Below are positions 31,495-42,024 of a DNA stretch of 64,000 nucleotides, piece by piece. The stretch covers positions 186,001 to 250,000 of the forward strand of contig NSJJ01000001.1 of the NCBI GenBank assembly GCA_002632355.1. The letters run 5' to 3'. Position 1 is the first letter of the stretch; each line of letters begins with the position of its first letter. A program made the position numbers and the translations under genes. The stretch is from Sulfuricella denitrificans (GTDB taxonomy: Bacteria; Pseudomonadota; Gammaproteobacteria; Burkholderiales; Sulfuricellaceae). A model generated the notes under the pieces. It was not told the DNA's origin, ran no database searches, and saw only the letters and a program-made list of their open reading frames with translations.

Positions 31495-32790
31495 GTGTCT
31501 GAAAATATGCCCCGGTCCTCGTTACCGGACTGGCTGGCATATCTTGAACGGCTGCATCCCAAAACCGTCGAACTGGGGCTGGAGCGAGTCAGCCGGGTGA
31601 GCGCAGGCTTGCAGCTCAAACCCGCTTGTCCCATTGTTATCGTTGGCGGTACCAACGGCAAAGGCTCCACCTGCGCCATGCTTGAAGCAATCCTGGCTGC
31701 GGCTGGGTACAAGACCGGCCTCTATACTTCTCCCCATTTGCTGCGCTACAACGAACGGGTGCGCATCGACAGGCAGGAAGTTTCCGATAAGGCGCTATGC
31801 AATGCCTTTGCAGCAGTGGAGGCCGCTCGTGGTGAAACTTCGCTAAGCTATTTCGAATTTGGCACCCTGGCTGCCATGTGGCTGTTTCTGCAGCAAAAGG
31901 TCGATGTTGTCATTCTCGAAGTCGGCCTGGGCGGGCGGCTCGACGCAGTCAATATCTTCGATGCCGATTGCGCCATTGTGACCAGCGTTGATCTCGATCA
32001 TATGGATTATCTGGGCGATGACCGTGAAACCATCGGCTGGGAAAAAGCCGGTATTTATCGGGCTGGCAAACCAGCCGTGTGCGCAGATGTCCGCCCGCCA
32101 AAGCGCCTGCTTGACCATGCTGCGCACATCGGTGCCAGGCTGAAATGCATCGGCAAGGATTTTTTTGCGCAGCCGGAATCATTGCAATGGCAGTTTGCGA
32201 GCTGCGACGGCTGGTGTTTGAGTTTGCCCTTTCCGGCGTTGCGCGGGGCTTATCAGCTGGATAATGCCAGTGCCTGCATTGCTGCCCTGGAAGCGCTTCG
32301 GGAAACACTGCCTGTGACGCCCGAAGATATTCGTCGTGGCCTGCTGGAAGCCGCCATTGCGGGCCGATTTCAGGTGCTGCCCGGACGGCCTGTCGTGATT
32401 CTCGATGTGGCCCACAATCCACATGCGGCTCGCGCGCTGTCGGAAAATCTTCGCCAGATGGCACAGGGGGGAGGAAAGACGATTGCCGTGTTCGCCATGC
32501 TGGGCGACAAGGATGTTACGGGCGTGGTTGCGGCAATGAAGGATGTGGTCGACCTGTGGCTGGTATCCGGCATCAATCTTCCGCGTGGCATGGGCGCGAG
32601 CGTACTGGCTGCCCATGTGGCAGGTGCCGCACACGAAGTCTTCCCGGATATTGCCGCGGCGTATCGCCATGCCTGCCAAATCGCAGGTGAAGATGATAGA
32701 ATCGTGGCCTTCGGCTCATTCCATACCGTAGCCGAAATCATGCAACAGGAACCCAGACTGAATGGCAAACCAGCCTTCCCCTACTGTTGA
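31495..32790 (+). CDS. folC: Bifunctional folylpolyglutamate/dihydrofolate synthase
   Basis: VGGTNGKGSTCAMLEAIL, GLYTSPHLLRYNERVRI, VGLGGRLDAVN, DVAHNPHAARAL. Confidence 0.96.
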   Translation: MSENMPRSSLPDWLAYLERLHPKTVELGLERVSRVSAGLQLKPACPIVIVGGTNGKGSTCAMLEAILAAAGYKTGLYTSPHLLRYNERVRIDRQEVSDKALCNAFAAVEAARGETSLSYFEFGTLAAMWLFLQQKVDVVILEVGLGGRLDAVNIFDADCAIVTSVDLDHMDYLGDDRETIGWEKAGIYRAGKPAVCADVRPPKRLLDHAAHIGARLKCIGKDFFAQPESLQWQFASCDGWCLSLPFPALRGAYQLDNASACIAALEALRETLPVTPEDIRRGLLEAAIAGRFQVLPGRPVVILDVAHNPHAARALSENLRQMAQGGGKTIAVFAMLGDKDVTGVVAAMKDVVDLWLVSGINLPRGMGASVLAAHVAGAAHEVFPDIAAAYRHACQIAGEDDRIVAFGSFHTVAEIMQQEPRLNGKPAFPYC

Positions 32791-33409
32791 AGAAATTCAA
32801 CTTCGCAAGCGTGCGCGGCGCCGCCTGATCGGCGCAATCACGCTGGTTGTCCTGATGGTCACAGTGCTGCCGATGGTGCTGGATGACGAGCCCAAACCCG
32901 TGGGGCAGGATATTGCGATCAGCATTCCATCGCCACAAGGTGTTCAGATTCCGTTCAAAGCGGCGCCTGCACCTGATCAGGCCGGACCTGCTCCCGCAGC
33001 GGGGCTTCCTCCTGAAAAGCCCGTTGCCGGGCCAGAAAAGAAACCCGTGCCCGTCGTTGAAAAAGTGGCCGATCCCAAGCCGAAGCCGGCTCCTTCCGCG
33101 AAAGAAGTCAAACCTGTGGAAATGACTGTGGCTCCGATAGAAAAAGCCAAGGCGCTTGAGCCTCAGCATGCCGGCAACAGTTACGTGGTCCTGCTCGGGG
33201 CATTTCTGGGTGAATCCAATGCCAGTCAGCGACAGGCCAAGCTGAAAGAGCTTGGGATCAAATTCTACGTGGAAAAAATCAAATCGCCTGCGGGCGAGAA
33301 AACCGCTGTGCGTGCTGGTCCCTACCCCAGCCGCCAGGATGCCGAACATGTGCTGTCCAGGCTCAAGACAGCGGGCATTCAGGATGGCATGGTGGCCGAG
33401 AAGAAGTGA
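32762..33409 (+). CDS. SPOR domain-containing (DedD-like) protein
   Basis: Single TM, Pro/Lys-rich linker, C-terminal SPOR repeat YVVLLGAFLGESNASQRQAKLKELGIKFYVEK...VRAGPYPSRQDAEHVLSRLKTAG. Confidence 0.9.
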   Translation: MANQPSPTVEEIQLRKRARRRLIGAITLVVLMVTVLPMVLDDEPKPVGQDIAISIPSPQGVQIPFKAAPAPDQAGPAPAAGLPPEKPVAGPEKKPVPVVEKVADPKPKPAPSAKEVKPVEMTVAPIEKAKALEPQHAGNSYVVLLGAFLGESNASQRQAKLKELGIKFYVEKIKSPAGEKTAVRAGPYPSRQDAEHVLSRLKTAGIQDGMVAEKK

Positions 33410-33424
33410 TTTTCATAAAGACGA

Positions 33425-33916
33425 ATGACGTTTTTTGATTACACGGTATTGCTGATTGTCGGGCTTTCCATTCTGCTTAGCGTGATGCGCGGTGCGGTGC
33501 GAGAAGTTCTTGCACTGGCCTCCTGGGTGGTGGCCTTTCTGGTGGCCAATACCTATGGCGTCTGGCTGGCAGCGAAGTTGCCGGAGGCGATTCCGGGGGA
33601 GCCTTTGAAACTGCTGGCGGCATTTGTCATCCTGTTTTTAGTCATCCTGTTGCTGATGAGCCTGTTTGCTATCGCGTTGTCGGAACTGGTCAAAACCGTG
33701 GGGCTGGGCACCTTTGATCGCGGACTGGGTGCTTTCTTCGGATTTGCTCGAGGGTTGCTGATCGTGATGGTGCTGGTACTGCTGTCCGGACTGACTTCCC
33801 TGCCACGCCAGCAATTCTGGCGCGATGCGATGTTCAGTGCGCCACTTGAAGCCTTGACCCTGAAAGCCAGGGTCTGGCTGCCGGATGATTTTGCCAAACG
33901 GCTCAGTTACGAATAA
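33425..33916 (+). CDS. cvpA: CvpA family protein
   Basis: Four TM segments, immediately upstream of purF, RGAVREVLALASWVVAFLVA. Confidence 0.9.
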   Translation: MTFFDYTVLLIVGLSILLSVMRGAVREVLALASWVVAFLVANTYGVWLAAKLPEAIPGEPLKLLAAFVILFLVILLLMSLFAIALSELVKTVGLGTFDRGLGAFFGFARGLLIVMVLVLLSGLTSLPRQQFWRDAMFSAPLEALTLKARVWLPDDFAKRLSYE

Positions 33917-33939
33917 CTATCTGAAATAGGCCTCAAACC

Positions 33940-35460
33940 ATGTGCGGAATTCTCGGTGTAGTCGCTAAAACTCCAGTCAACCAGTTACTTTACGATGGAT
34001 TGCTGGTATTGCAGCATCGCGGTCAGGACGCAGCAGGGATCGTGACCAGCGATGGCCATACCTTCCACATGCACAAGGCCAATGGCCTCGTCGCAGATGT
34101 CTTCCGTACCCGCAACATGCGTTCGCTGCTCGGAAACATGGGGATTGCTCACGTGCGCTACCCTACGGCCGGCGACGCCTTCTCGTCTGCCGAAGCCCAG
34201 CCCTTCTATGTCAATTCCCCATTCGGCATTGTGCTGGCGCATAACGGTAACCTGACCAATGCGGATCAGTTGCGTCATGACCTGTATCGTCTCGACCTGC
34301 GCCACATCAATACCACGTCCGACTCGGAGGTGCTGCTCAATGTGCTGGCGCATGAGTTGCATGCCTGTACTTATAACGATCAACTTGACCCCGAAGCCAT
34401 TTTTAACGCGGTAGCCGGGGTGCATCGACGCTGCAAGGGCGCTTATGCCGTGGTGGCCATGATTTCCGGCTATGGCCTGGTGGCCTTCCGCGACCCGCAC
34501 GGCATTCGCCCGCTGGTGGTGGGCCGTGCCGAGACCGAAAATGGCCCGGAATACCTGGTGGCTTCCGAAAGCGTTGCCCTGGATGTGCTGGGCTACAAGC
34601 TGGTTCGCGATGTCGAACCAGGTGAAGCCATCCTGATTGATGAAAGCGGCAACTTCTTCAGCCAGCAGTGCGCCGAAACCAGCGCGCTCAATCCCTGCAT
34701 TTTTGAGTATGTGTATCTGGCGCGCCCGGACTCGGTCATCGATGGCATCTCGGTGTATGAGACCCGCCTGCGCATGGGCGTTAGCCTGGCAGATAAAATC
34801 CGTCGCGAGTTTGGCGATCTGGTGATCGACGTGGTTATACCGATCCCCGACACCAGCCGGCCAAGCGCCCTGCAACTGGCGAATCAGCTCGGTGTCCCTT
34901 ATCGTGAGGGTTTCATCAAGAACCGCTACATCGGTCGGACCTTCATCATGCCGGGCCAGTCGCTGCGCAAGAAATCGGTGCGCCAGAAACTCAATGCCAT
35001 CGGTATCGAATTCCAGGGAAAGAATGTGTTGCTGGTGGACGATTCCATCGTGCGCGGCACGACCAGCAAACAGATCGTGCAGATGGCCCGAGAAGCCGGT
35101 GCGAGCAAGGTGTACTTCGCTTCAGCCGCGCCGCCCGTGCGTTTTCCCAATGTCTACGGCATCGACATGCCGACCCGGGCAGAATTGCTGGCGACCGACC
35201 GCACGGATGAGGAAATTGCTCAGGAAATCGGTGCCGATGCGGTGATTTATCAGGATATTGATGCGCTGGTCGAGGACGTGCGCGCCGCTCGAAACGCCAT
35301 CACGCATTTCGACACTTCCTGCTTCAATGGCGAATACATCACGGGCGACATCACGCCGGAATACCTCGCCGAGATCGAAGCCGCGCGCGGCAGGCCCAAG
35401 GCGCCCGGCGCCGGACTGGCCAATCGTCAGCTTGACCTGAATCTGAACGAGGAAGATTGA
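33940..35460 (+). CDS. purF: Amidophosphoribosyltransferase
   Basis: N-terminal Cys (MCGILGVV), [41 protein letters not shown] motif. Confidence 0.98.
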   Translation: MCGILGVVAKTPVNQLLYDGLLVLQHRGQDAAGIVTSDGHTFHMHKANGLVADVFRTRNMRSLLGNMGIAHVRYPTAGDAFSSAEAQPFYVNSPFGIVLAHNGNLTNADQLRHDLYRLDLRHINTTSDSEVLLNVLAHELHACTYNDQLDPEAIFNAVAGVHRRCKGAYAVVAMISGYGLVAFRDPHGIRPLVVGRAETENGPEYLVASESVALDVLGYKLVRDVEPGEAILIDESGNFFSQQCAETSALNPCIFEYVYLARPDSVIDGISVYETRLRMGVSLADKIRREFGDLVIDVVIPIPDTSRPSALQLANQLGVPYREGFIKNRYIGRTFIMPGQSLRKKSVRQKLNAIGIEFQGKNVLLVDDSIVRGTTSKQIVQMAREAGASKVYFASAAPPVRFPNVYGIDMPTRAELLATDRTDEEIAQEIGADAVIYQDIDALVEDVRAARNAITHFDTSCFNGEYITGDITPEYLAEIEAARGRPKAPGAGLANRQLDLNLNEED

Positions 35461-35716
35461 ACGGATATGTTTGGCAAGGCGGGCGTTTATTATCTGCATA
35501 TATTGACAGCTGCATATCGCATTCCCTATAGTTCTGTCATGCAAGCACCCATACAGAAATCGTCGACTTTTCTCGCCTCCATGCGACTGTGGCTATGGAC
35601 TCCATTCCCATGCCGCGGCGTTTTTTCGAACTGAACTGAATTCATTCAAGCAACCGCGGGTCTGACCGCGATTGCTTTCTGCCCGCTAGAAGACCCGTCT
35701 GAATAAAGGGAATCCT

Positions 35717-36634
35717 ATGGCAGGCTATCCGATAGACGTAACCAATAACCAGCGCAACGCCGTGATTGGCGTGAGTTTTGCCGTACTCGCCGCAATCGGT
35801 TTTTCGGCCAAGGCGATTCTGGTCAAACTTGCGTACCTCGACTCTGTCGATGTGGTGACCCTGCTGGCTCTGCGTATGGTTTTCTCCATTCCATTTTTTC
35901 TTGCGGTGGTGATTTGGGCAGAGTTCATGCACCGCGGGGCAGCATTGCATCGTCATGACTGGCTGGCGGTAGTCGGACTTGGCCTGATTGGTTATTACCT
36001 GTCCAGCCTGCTGGATTTTTCGGGCTTGCAATATATTTCTGCCGGGTTGGAACGCTTGATTCTTTTTCTCTACCCGACCATGGTCGTTGTGCTTTCATCG
36101 CTGCTCTATGGGAATCCGGTCGGACGTGCTGCACAGATGGCGCTAGTGTTGAGTTACGCTGGCATTGCACTGGTGGCCATGCAGGATATCAATCTCGGCC
36201 AGAATGGGTTGCTGCTGGGCGTCGGGCTGGTGTTTGCTAGCACGCTCACCTATTCAATCTACCTTGTCGGGGCGGGATACACGATTGCTCGTATCGGGGC
36301 ATTACGCTTCACTGCATATGCCATGACAGTGGCTTGTTTGGCTGTGCTGATCCAGTTTTTCATGACGCATCCCGTGGCTGATTTACGCCAGTCTGATCGG
36401 GTTTACGCGCTGAGTATTGCAATGGCGATTTTCTCCACCGTGCTGCCGGTATTTCTGCTCTCGGCCGGGATACGAATGATAGGCTCTGGACGTGCCTCGA
36501 TGGCGGGGTCAATCGGGCCGGTTTCGACCATTCTTCTGGCCTATATTTATCTCGGCGAGACGATCTCACCGGCGCAAATCGCGGGCTCGCTGCTGGTGCT
36601 GGCAGGGGTGCTGATCATCGGGCTCAAGCGCTGA
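35717..36634 (+). CDS. EamA/DMT-family transporter
   Basis: Ten TM segments, two EamA repeats, ...GETISPAQIAGSLLVLAGVLII. Confidence 0.85.
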   Translation: MAGYPIDVTNNQRNAVIGVSFAVLAAIGFSAKAILVKLAYLDSVDVVTLLALRMVFSIPFFLAVVIWAEFMHRGAALHRHDWLAVVGLGLIGYYLSSLLDFSGLQYISAGLERLILFLYPTMVVVLSSLLYGNPVGRAAQMALVLSYAGIALVAMQDINLGQNGLLLGVGLVFASTLTYSIYLVGAGYTIARIGALRFTAYAMTVACLAVLIQFFMTHPVADLRQSDRVYALSIAMAIFSTVLPVFLLSAGIRMIGSGRASMAGSIGPVSTILLAYIYLGETISPAQIAGSLLVLAGVLIIGLKR

Positions 36635-36653
36635 TGGCGTATTTGATCCATTC

Positions 36654-36682
36654 TTGACATCCGAATCCGACCGGCGTAGCTT
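36654..36682 (+). promoter_or_regulatory. Sigma70-like promoter for metZ leader
   Basis: TTGACA (36654-36659), 17-bp spacer, TAGCTT (36677-36682), predicted TSS about 36689 at the 5' end of the riboswitch P1 stem. Confidence 0.6.
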
Positions 36683-36685
36683 TCA

Positions 36686-36740
36686 TGGTGCGCCGATTTG
36701 AGAGACAGCTTGCGGGCGCATGATAAATACGGCTAAAGCG
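36686..36740 (+). ncRNA. SAM-II (SAM-alpha) riboswitch candidate
   Basis: ggtGCGCCgATTTGagagacAGCTTGCgGGCGCatgATAAAtacgGCTAAAgcg: P1 GCGCC/GGCGC, pseudoknot AGC/GCT, and conserved GATTTG / GCTTGC / TAAA / GCTAAA blocks; sits upstream of metZ. Confidence 0.8.
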
Positions 36741-36746
36741 TGGCAG

Positions 36747-36775
36747 ACCCGTCCGCGCCAGTGAACGGGTTTTTT
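36747..36775 (+). terminator. Terminator hairpin downstream of SAM-II candidate (attenuator)
   Basis: ACCCGT...ACGGGT followed by TTTTTT, upstream of the metZ start. Confidence 0.75.
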
Positions 36776-36820
36776 ATTGCCCCGCTGTGTTCTCGATTCA
36801 TTCATTACGGGGGAAATACC

Positions 36821-37993
36821 ATGAACGACGATTTCGATCTTGAAACACTGGCCGTGCGCGCCGGGACGGTACGCAGCCAGTTCAGCGAGCATTCCGAGGC
36901 GATGTTCCTTACTTCCAGCTTCGTGTTCGAGAACGCTGCCCAGGCCGCCGCGCGCTTCGGCGGGCAGGAGCCGGGCAACATCTACTCGCGTTTCACCAAC
37001 CCCACCGTGACCATGCTGCAGGAACGGCTGGCGGCGCTGGAAGGTGCGGAATTCTGCGTCGCCACTTCCAGCGGCATGTCCGCCATCCTGGCCTGCGTGA
37101 TGGGGCTGCTTTCCGCCGGCGATCATATCGTGGCCTCGCGCAGCATTTTCGGCACCACGGTGCAGTTGTTCGGCAATATCCTCAAGCGCTTCGGGGTGGA
37201 AACCACCTTCGTGCCGCTGGCGGAACCCGATGCCTGGCAGCAGGCGGTGCAGCCCAATACCCGGCTGTTCTTCGTCGAGACGCCTTCCAATCCACTCACC
37301 GAGGTATGCGATATCGCCGTGCTGGCGGACATTGCGCATCAGGCTGGCGCCTGGCTGGCGGTGGACAACTGTTTCTGCACGCCGATGCTGCAGCGCCCGC
37401 TCGATCTGGGCGCAGATATCGTGATCCACTCCGCGACCAAATACCTCGATGGTCAGGGCCGCGTGCTCGGCGGCGCGGTGCTGGGCAGCAAGCAGCTCAT
37501 GGAGGGCGTGTACGGCTTCCTGCGCACCGCCGGACCGACACTTTCCGCCTTCAATGCCTGGGTGATTCTCAAGGGCCTCGAAACCCTGAAGATTCGCATG
37601 GACGCGCATTCCCGCAATGCGCTGGAACTGGCGCAGTGGCTGGAGACCCAGTCCTGGGTGGAGCGTGTGTATTACCCCGGGCTGCCTTCGCATACCCAGC
37701 ACGCGCTGGCGATGAAGCAGCAGAAAACCGGCGGCGGTATCGTGGCCTTCGATGTCAGGGGCGGCAAGGACGCGGCCTGGCGCCTGGTTGACGCGACCCG
37801 CATGGTTTCGATCACCGCCAATCTGGGCGATACCAAGACCACCATCACTCATCCCGCGACCACGACGCACAGCCGGGTCACGGCAGAAGCACGCGCCGCG
37901 GCGGGGATTGGCGATGGCCTGCTGCGGGTGGCGGTGGGGCTGGAGTCTGTCGACGATATCAAGACCGATCTGGCACGCGGACCTGGTGGCTGA
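36821..37993 (+). CDS. metZ: O-succinylhomoserine sulfhydrylase
   Basis: Cys/Met metabolism PLP enzyme: YSRFTNPTVTMLQERLAALEGAEFCVATSSGMSAI, SATKYLDGQGRVLGGAVLG, LGDTKTTITHPATTTHSR. Start ATG at 36821 rather than 36740. Confidence 0.93.
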   Translation: MNDDFDLETLAVRAGTVRSQFSEHSEAMFLTSSFVFENAAQAAARFGGQEPGNIYSRFTNPTVTMLQERLAALEGAEFCVATSSGMSAILACVMGLLSAGDHIVASRSIFGTTVQLFGNILKRFGVETTFVPLAEPDAWQQAVQPNTRLFFVETPSNPLTEVCDIAVLADIAHQAGAWLAVDNCFCTPMLQRPLDLGADIVIHSATKYLDGQGRVLGGAVLGSKQLMEGVYGFLRTAGPTLSAFNAWVILKGLETLKIRMDAHSRNALELAQWLETQSWVERVYYPGLPSHTQHALAMKQQKTGGGIVAFDVRGGKDAAWRLVDATRMVSITANLGDTKTTITHPATTTHSRVTAEARAAAGIGDGLLRVAVGLESVDDIKTDLARGPGG

Positions 37994-37996
37994 CCC

Positions 37997-38066
37997 TTTT
38001 TCTTCTCCCTTGCACCCTGAGCCTGCATTGCGGACAATGGAGCGAAAACTCAAGGGAGAAGAAAAA
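37997..38066 (+). promoter_or_regulatory. Structured leader: perfect 16-bp inverted repeat sequestering the pfk Shine-Dalgarno
   Basis: TTTTTCTTCTCCCTTG (37997-38012) and CAAGGGAGAAGAAAAA (38051-38066); nested hairpin CATTG-cgga-CAATG in the loop. Confidence 0.7.
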
Positions 38067-39157
38067 TGACCAAATATATCGGAATCCTGACAGCCGGCGG
38101 TGATAGTCCGGGACTGAATGCGGCCATCCGCGGCGTCGGAAAGGCGGTGATTAACCATTACGGCATGCAGATTATTGGATTTCGCGACGGATTTCGCGGG
38201 CTGATGGAGAACCGCACCATGCGCCTGGATGGAGGAGAACTGTCCGGCATTCTTACCCGCGGCGGGACCATTCTCGGTACCAGCCGGGACAAGCCTCATC
38301 GCATGCCGGTGGGGGACAAGACACTCGACATGACAGACGTGATTGCGGGTCATTACCATGACAGGCATCTTGATGCGCTGGTGTGCCTGGGTGGTGGCGG
38401 AACACAGAAGAATGCACGGCGGCTCATGGAAAAGGGGCTGAATGTCATTACCCTGCCCAAGACTATTGATAACGATGTCGCTAAGACCGATACCACCTTC
38501 GGATTCGATACCGCGCTGGGCATCGCCACCGAGGCCATTGACCGCCTTCACAGCACCGCGCACAGCCATCATCGCATCATCGTGGTGGAAATCATGGGTC
38601 ACAAGGCCGGCTGGCTGGCGTTGGGGGCCGGCATTGCAGGCGGGGCGGACGTGATCCTGATTCCAGAAATTCCCTACGAAGTGGAAAGTGTGGCCGAGGC
38701 GATCCGCGAGCGCAGCCGCAATGGCAAGCCGTTCAGTATTGTGGCTGTGGCAGAAGGGGCGATTTCACGCCAGGACTTCGAGGCTCAGCTTGCAGCCAAA
38801 GAAAAGAAGATTAAAGGCGAGAAGATGGCGGTTTCCGAAATGCAGTATGCAGACCACACCCTGCGGCTGGCAAAAAAGCTCGAGCTACTGACTGGGCTGG
38901 AAGCTCGTGTCACCATTCTCGGACATTTACAGCGCGGAGGAACGCCCTCTGCGGCGGACCGTTTGCTGGCGACGCGCCTTGGCACGGCTTGCGCTGATCT
39001 GATCAATCAGGGACATTATGGCGTCATGGTGGCGGCCAAAGGGGATGGAACCCGGGCGGTAAAGCTTGAGAAAGTGGCGGGAAAAATAAAAACTGTGCCG
39101 CCCGACCATCCGTGGGTGGAGAGCGCGCGCCGTGTAGGCACCAATCTGGGAGATTGA
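38066..39157 (+). CDS. 6-phosphofructokinase (ATP or PPi type not resolved)
   Basis: [65 protein letters not shown]. Confidence 0.9.
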   Translation: MTKYIGILTAGGDSPGLNAAIRGVGKAVINHYGMQIIGFRDGFRGLMENRTMRLDGGELSGILTRGGTILGTSRDKPHRMPVGDKTLDMTDVIAGHYHDRHLDALVCLGGGGTQKNARRLMEKGLNVITLPKTIDNDVAKTDTTFGFDTALGIATEAIDRLHSTAHSHHRIIVVEIMGHKAGWLALGAGIAGGADVILIPEIPYEVESVAEAIRERSRNGKPFSIVAVAEGAISRQDFEAQLAAKEKKIKGEKMAVSEMQYADHTLRLAKKLELLTGLEARVTILGHLQRGGTPSAADRLLATRLGTACADLINQGHYGVMVAAKGDGTRAVKLEKVAGKIKTVPPDHPWVESARRVGTNLGD

Positions 39158-39205
39158 TCGGCACGATATTCTGTATGGCAATGACAATAATCGGGGGAAA
39201 TATAA

Positions 39206-39448
39206 ATGGATGGAGAAAATCGTGGGGCGTCAAAACCGGTCCCGGACAACCTGAAAGAATTTCTGAATGAGCTGCAATTGCTGGCATTGCACCGGATCGA
39301 AAGCTTCGGCTGGGAATTGAAATTTGTACGCAGGCCGGATTCCCGGCATGCCATTCCCCTGGTATCCAACGCCGAAGGCACGACCATCGGTGTGCTGGAG
39401 GAAGATGGACGGGTCAATCTGGAACATGATGTCCGCCTGCGAAGCTGA
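39206..39448 (+). CDS. Hypothetical small protein
   Basis: 80-aa ORF with a purine-rich RBS (cgggggaaatataaATG). Confidence 0.55.
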   Translation: MDGENRGASKPVPDNLKEFLNELQLLALHRIESFGWELKFVRRPDSRHAIPLVSNAEGTTIGVLEEDGRVNLEHDVRLRS

Positions 39449-39485
39449 TTTTTTTCACCTTTTACCAGAATCTGGAGTCAATCAA

Positions 39486-40370
39486 ATGAGTAAAACTGTT
39501 GTCCGCCGCAGCAATCCTGAATTTGACAGCCTGGTGCCGAGCGTTCCCCTTAATCGGCGTGCTTTTGTTGTCACCATGCTGGGCGCAGGTTTCGCCATGG
39601 CTACCCAGCCGGTGATGGCGCAGACCGTGATCAAGACTGACTCGGATGGGCTGTCCGCGGGGGAAATCAGGGTGCCTGTCAGTGACGGAGAAATGGCGGC
39701 TTATCGCGCTCAACCTGCCAAGGGTGATAATTTCCCTGTGGTTCTGGTGGTTTCGGAGATTTTCGGGGTGCATGAACATATTGCCGATATCTGCCGGCGC
39801 CTGGCCAAACTGGGTTACCTTGCCATTGCCCCTGAGCTGTTCGCGCGTCAGGGCGACCCGCGCAAAATCAGCAGTATTCAGGAAATTATCGACACCATCG
39901 TATCCAGAACGCCGGATGCGCGGGTCATGGCCGATCTCGATGCCTGCGAGTCGTGGGCAAGGTCACACGGCGGTGATGTGTCGCGCATGGCGATCACCGG
40001 CTTTTGCTGGGGCGGTCGTATTACCTGGCTGTATGCTGCCCATAATCCGCGCCTCAAGGCGGCGGTCGCATGGTATGGCCGGATCGACGGCGAGGTGAGT
40101 GCGCAGACTCCGCAATACCCGCTGGACCTTGCTGCGCATCTGAAGGCACCGGTGCTGGGGCTCTATGGCGGCCAGGACCAGGGGATTTCGCAGGATGATG
40201 TCGAGGCCATGCGCGCGGCCATCAAGAAAGCGGGCGGCAAATCGGAGATCCATGTCTATGCCGACGCGCCGCATGCCTTCCATGCGGATTACCGTCCCAG
40301 CTATCGCAAGGAGGCGGCGGAAGACGGCTGGAAGCGCATGCAGGCGTGGCTGAAGAAAAACGGAGTGTAG
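39486..40370 (+). CDS. Dienelactone hydrolase family protein with Tat-like leader
   Basis: [23 protein letters not shown] leader; [62 protein letters not shown]. Confidence 0.9.
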   Translation: MSKTVVRRSNPEFDSLVPSVPLNRRAFVVTMLGAGFAMATQPVMAQTVIKTDSDGLSAGEIRVPVSDGEMAAYRAQPAKGDNFPVVLVVSEIFGVHEHIADICRRLAKLGYLAIAPELFARQGDPRKISSIQEIIDTIVSRTPDARVMADLDACESWARSHGGDVSRMAITGFCWGGRITWLYAAHNPRLKAAVAWYGRIDGEVSAQTPQYPLDLAAHLKAPVLGLYGGQDQGISQDDVEAMRAAIKKAGGKSEIHVYADAPHAFHADYRPSYRKEAAEDGWKRMQAWLKKNGV

Positions 40371-40401
40371 TCCCGGTTACGAAAGGGGAAGGGGCCCGCT
40401 T

Positions 40402-41856
40402 TTATCCCGGCCCAGAATCCAGATTCTGAGCCCAGACCAGCGCTTCGATGTGGTTGATATTGACCCGGTCGACATCCAGGTCCAGCAGCCGGGATATATG
40501 GGCGATCTTTTTGGCGTCGAATTCTTCGCAGGCAATTGCCAGTTCAAGATAAGGGCTGTACGGCCCTTCATGAGCGATCAGGGCCTGCGTGACTGCTTCC
40601 GGCAGTTTCAGATTCTCCAGCGCCTGCTCCATCGGAGTGCGCAACAGCACGTCCAGCAGCGAGAACATGCCTGTCACGAAAAGGTCGTCTTTGTTGCTGG
40701 CGCCGACCTTTTCGGCGCCGAGCAGTTCAGTCAGGCGCGCCCGGACCAGTGCATTTTCCATCAGGGCGGCATCCAGTTCTTCCACATTGCCGCTGACAAA
40801 CAGCAACAGAGTCAGCCAGCGGTACAATTGCTGTCGGCCGAGAATCAGAAGCGCCTGCTCGAGCGTGGATGCCGGGTTGAGCAGTCCTCCGGCAGGGGAA
40901 TTGATGTAACGTAAAATTTTGTAGGACAAGACCGGATCCTGCCTGAATAGAGCGGCAATTTCAGGAATCTCGGCATTGCGCCGGACCTGGTTCATGATCT
41001 CCAGCACTTTCAGTCTGCCGGTATCCGTGCGCGGCTTCTCCCATTTTTCCCTGCGGGTGACAAACGCGCCCTGAAAGAAGGCGAACGGCAGTTTTTTGCA
41101 TACCTGCAACATTTCCAGCGAATCGATGTCCTGCGCCACCAGTTTCTTTGAAAAAGCATTCCGGCTGATGGCGTTGACCTCGGTTGTGATATCGGGCAGC
41201 GGCCGGTCGGAAACATCAATCAGCACATATTCGGCAAGATCCAGAAATGGCTGCATTTCCGCTCGTTCACTATAGTTAGAGAGGCCAATCCGGAATCCAA
41301 GGCGTTGCAGTTCCTGCAGCCTGGGCAGGAAGATATGTGCGTCCTTGCACAGGTCGGCTGTCATTTCTTCAGAACATTCGAGCACCAACACGGTGTTGTG
41401 GGCGGGTAGCTGTTCGATCAGCAGATTTCCGAGGGAATACATAGACACCGGAATAAAGGCGATACGGTGCCCGAGCAGGCGGTCGATGTTCATCCTCAGT
41501 ACATTGCGGATCAACACTTCATCATAAAGGCGGTGAATGGTGTCGGCGGAATGGCGGATCCGGTTGCGCTTGGATTTGTTGAGCCGGAACTCGTAGCCGG
41601 CCACGCGCTGCTCGTGGTTGAGCACAGCCTCACGGCATACGAAGGACTTGGGAGGTTCCTTGCCGGCAGGTTTGCTGTCCTCAAGCTTATCGGGAACCAG
41701 ACCGGAAAGCGGCGCCAGGCTGTTGAGTTGATGGAATGCCGCATCCTGTTCGCCGGCGAGGCGGGAATGCTTGGCCGCACTGGGCTCAACGCCTTCCTCT
41801 TTTCCTGTGAACAGCTTACGCAATCGATCGAACAAGGCGTGCTCCCATGTATCCAA
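40402..41856 (-). CDS. EAL-like/HDOD domain signalling protein
   Basis: Degenerate EAL half (FVCREAVLNHEQRVAGYEFRLN) and HDOD half (DPVLSYKILRYINSPAGG...ASTLEQALLILGRQQLYRWLTLLL). Confidence 0.85.
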   Translation of the reverse strand: MDTWEHALFDRLRKLFTGKEEGVEPSAAKHSRLAGEQDAAFHQLNSLAPLSGLVPDKLEDSKPAGKEPPKSFVCREAVLNHEQRVAGYEFRLNKSKRNRIRHSADTIHRLYDEVLIRNVLRMNIDRLLGHRIAFIPVSMYSLGNLLIEQLPAHNTVLVLECSEEMTADLCKDAHIFLPRLQELQRLGFRIGLSNYSERAEMQPFLDLAEYVLIDVSDRPLPDITTEVNAISRNAFSKKLVAQDIDSLEMLQVCKKLPFAFFQGAFVTRREKWEKPRTDTGRLKVLEIMNQVRRNAEIPEIAALFRQDPVLSYKILRYINSPAGGLLNPASTLEQALLILGRQQLYRWLTLLLFVSGNVEELDAALMENALVRARLTELLGAEKVGASNKDDLFVTGMFSLLDVLLRTPMEQALENLKLPEAVTQALIAHEGPYSPYLELAIACEEFDAKKIAHISRLLDLDVDRVNINHIEALVWAQNLDSGPG

Positions 41857-42024
41857 TCTGGATATTTTATAAGTTAACGCATGATCCTGCCGGTTTTTCG
41901 GGAGCGCGGCAATCCTTTATGGCAGCCAACGCATCAGCCCAAATTATTTTTATGTCTGAATAATTGACAGAAATGAGGCGTATGATCGTATATAAGAACT
42001 TGCTAATGTACATGGGAGACAATC

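Noticed and set aside
35461-35716. Long purF-DMT transporter intergenic region with small hairpin (cgcgggtctgaccgcg)
   Set aside because: No match to a riboswitch class I could recognise; too weak to call.
36683-38602. 639-aa minus-strand ORF
   Set aside because: Antisense to metZ and pfk, both clearly coding; no recognisable domain.
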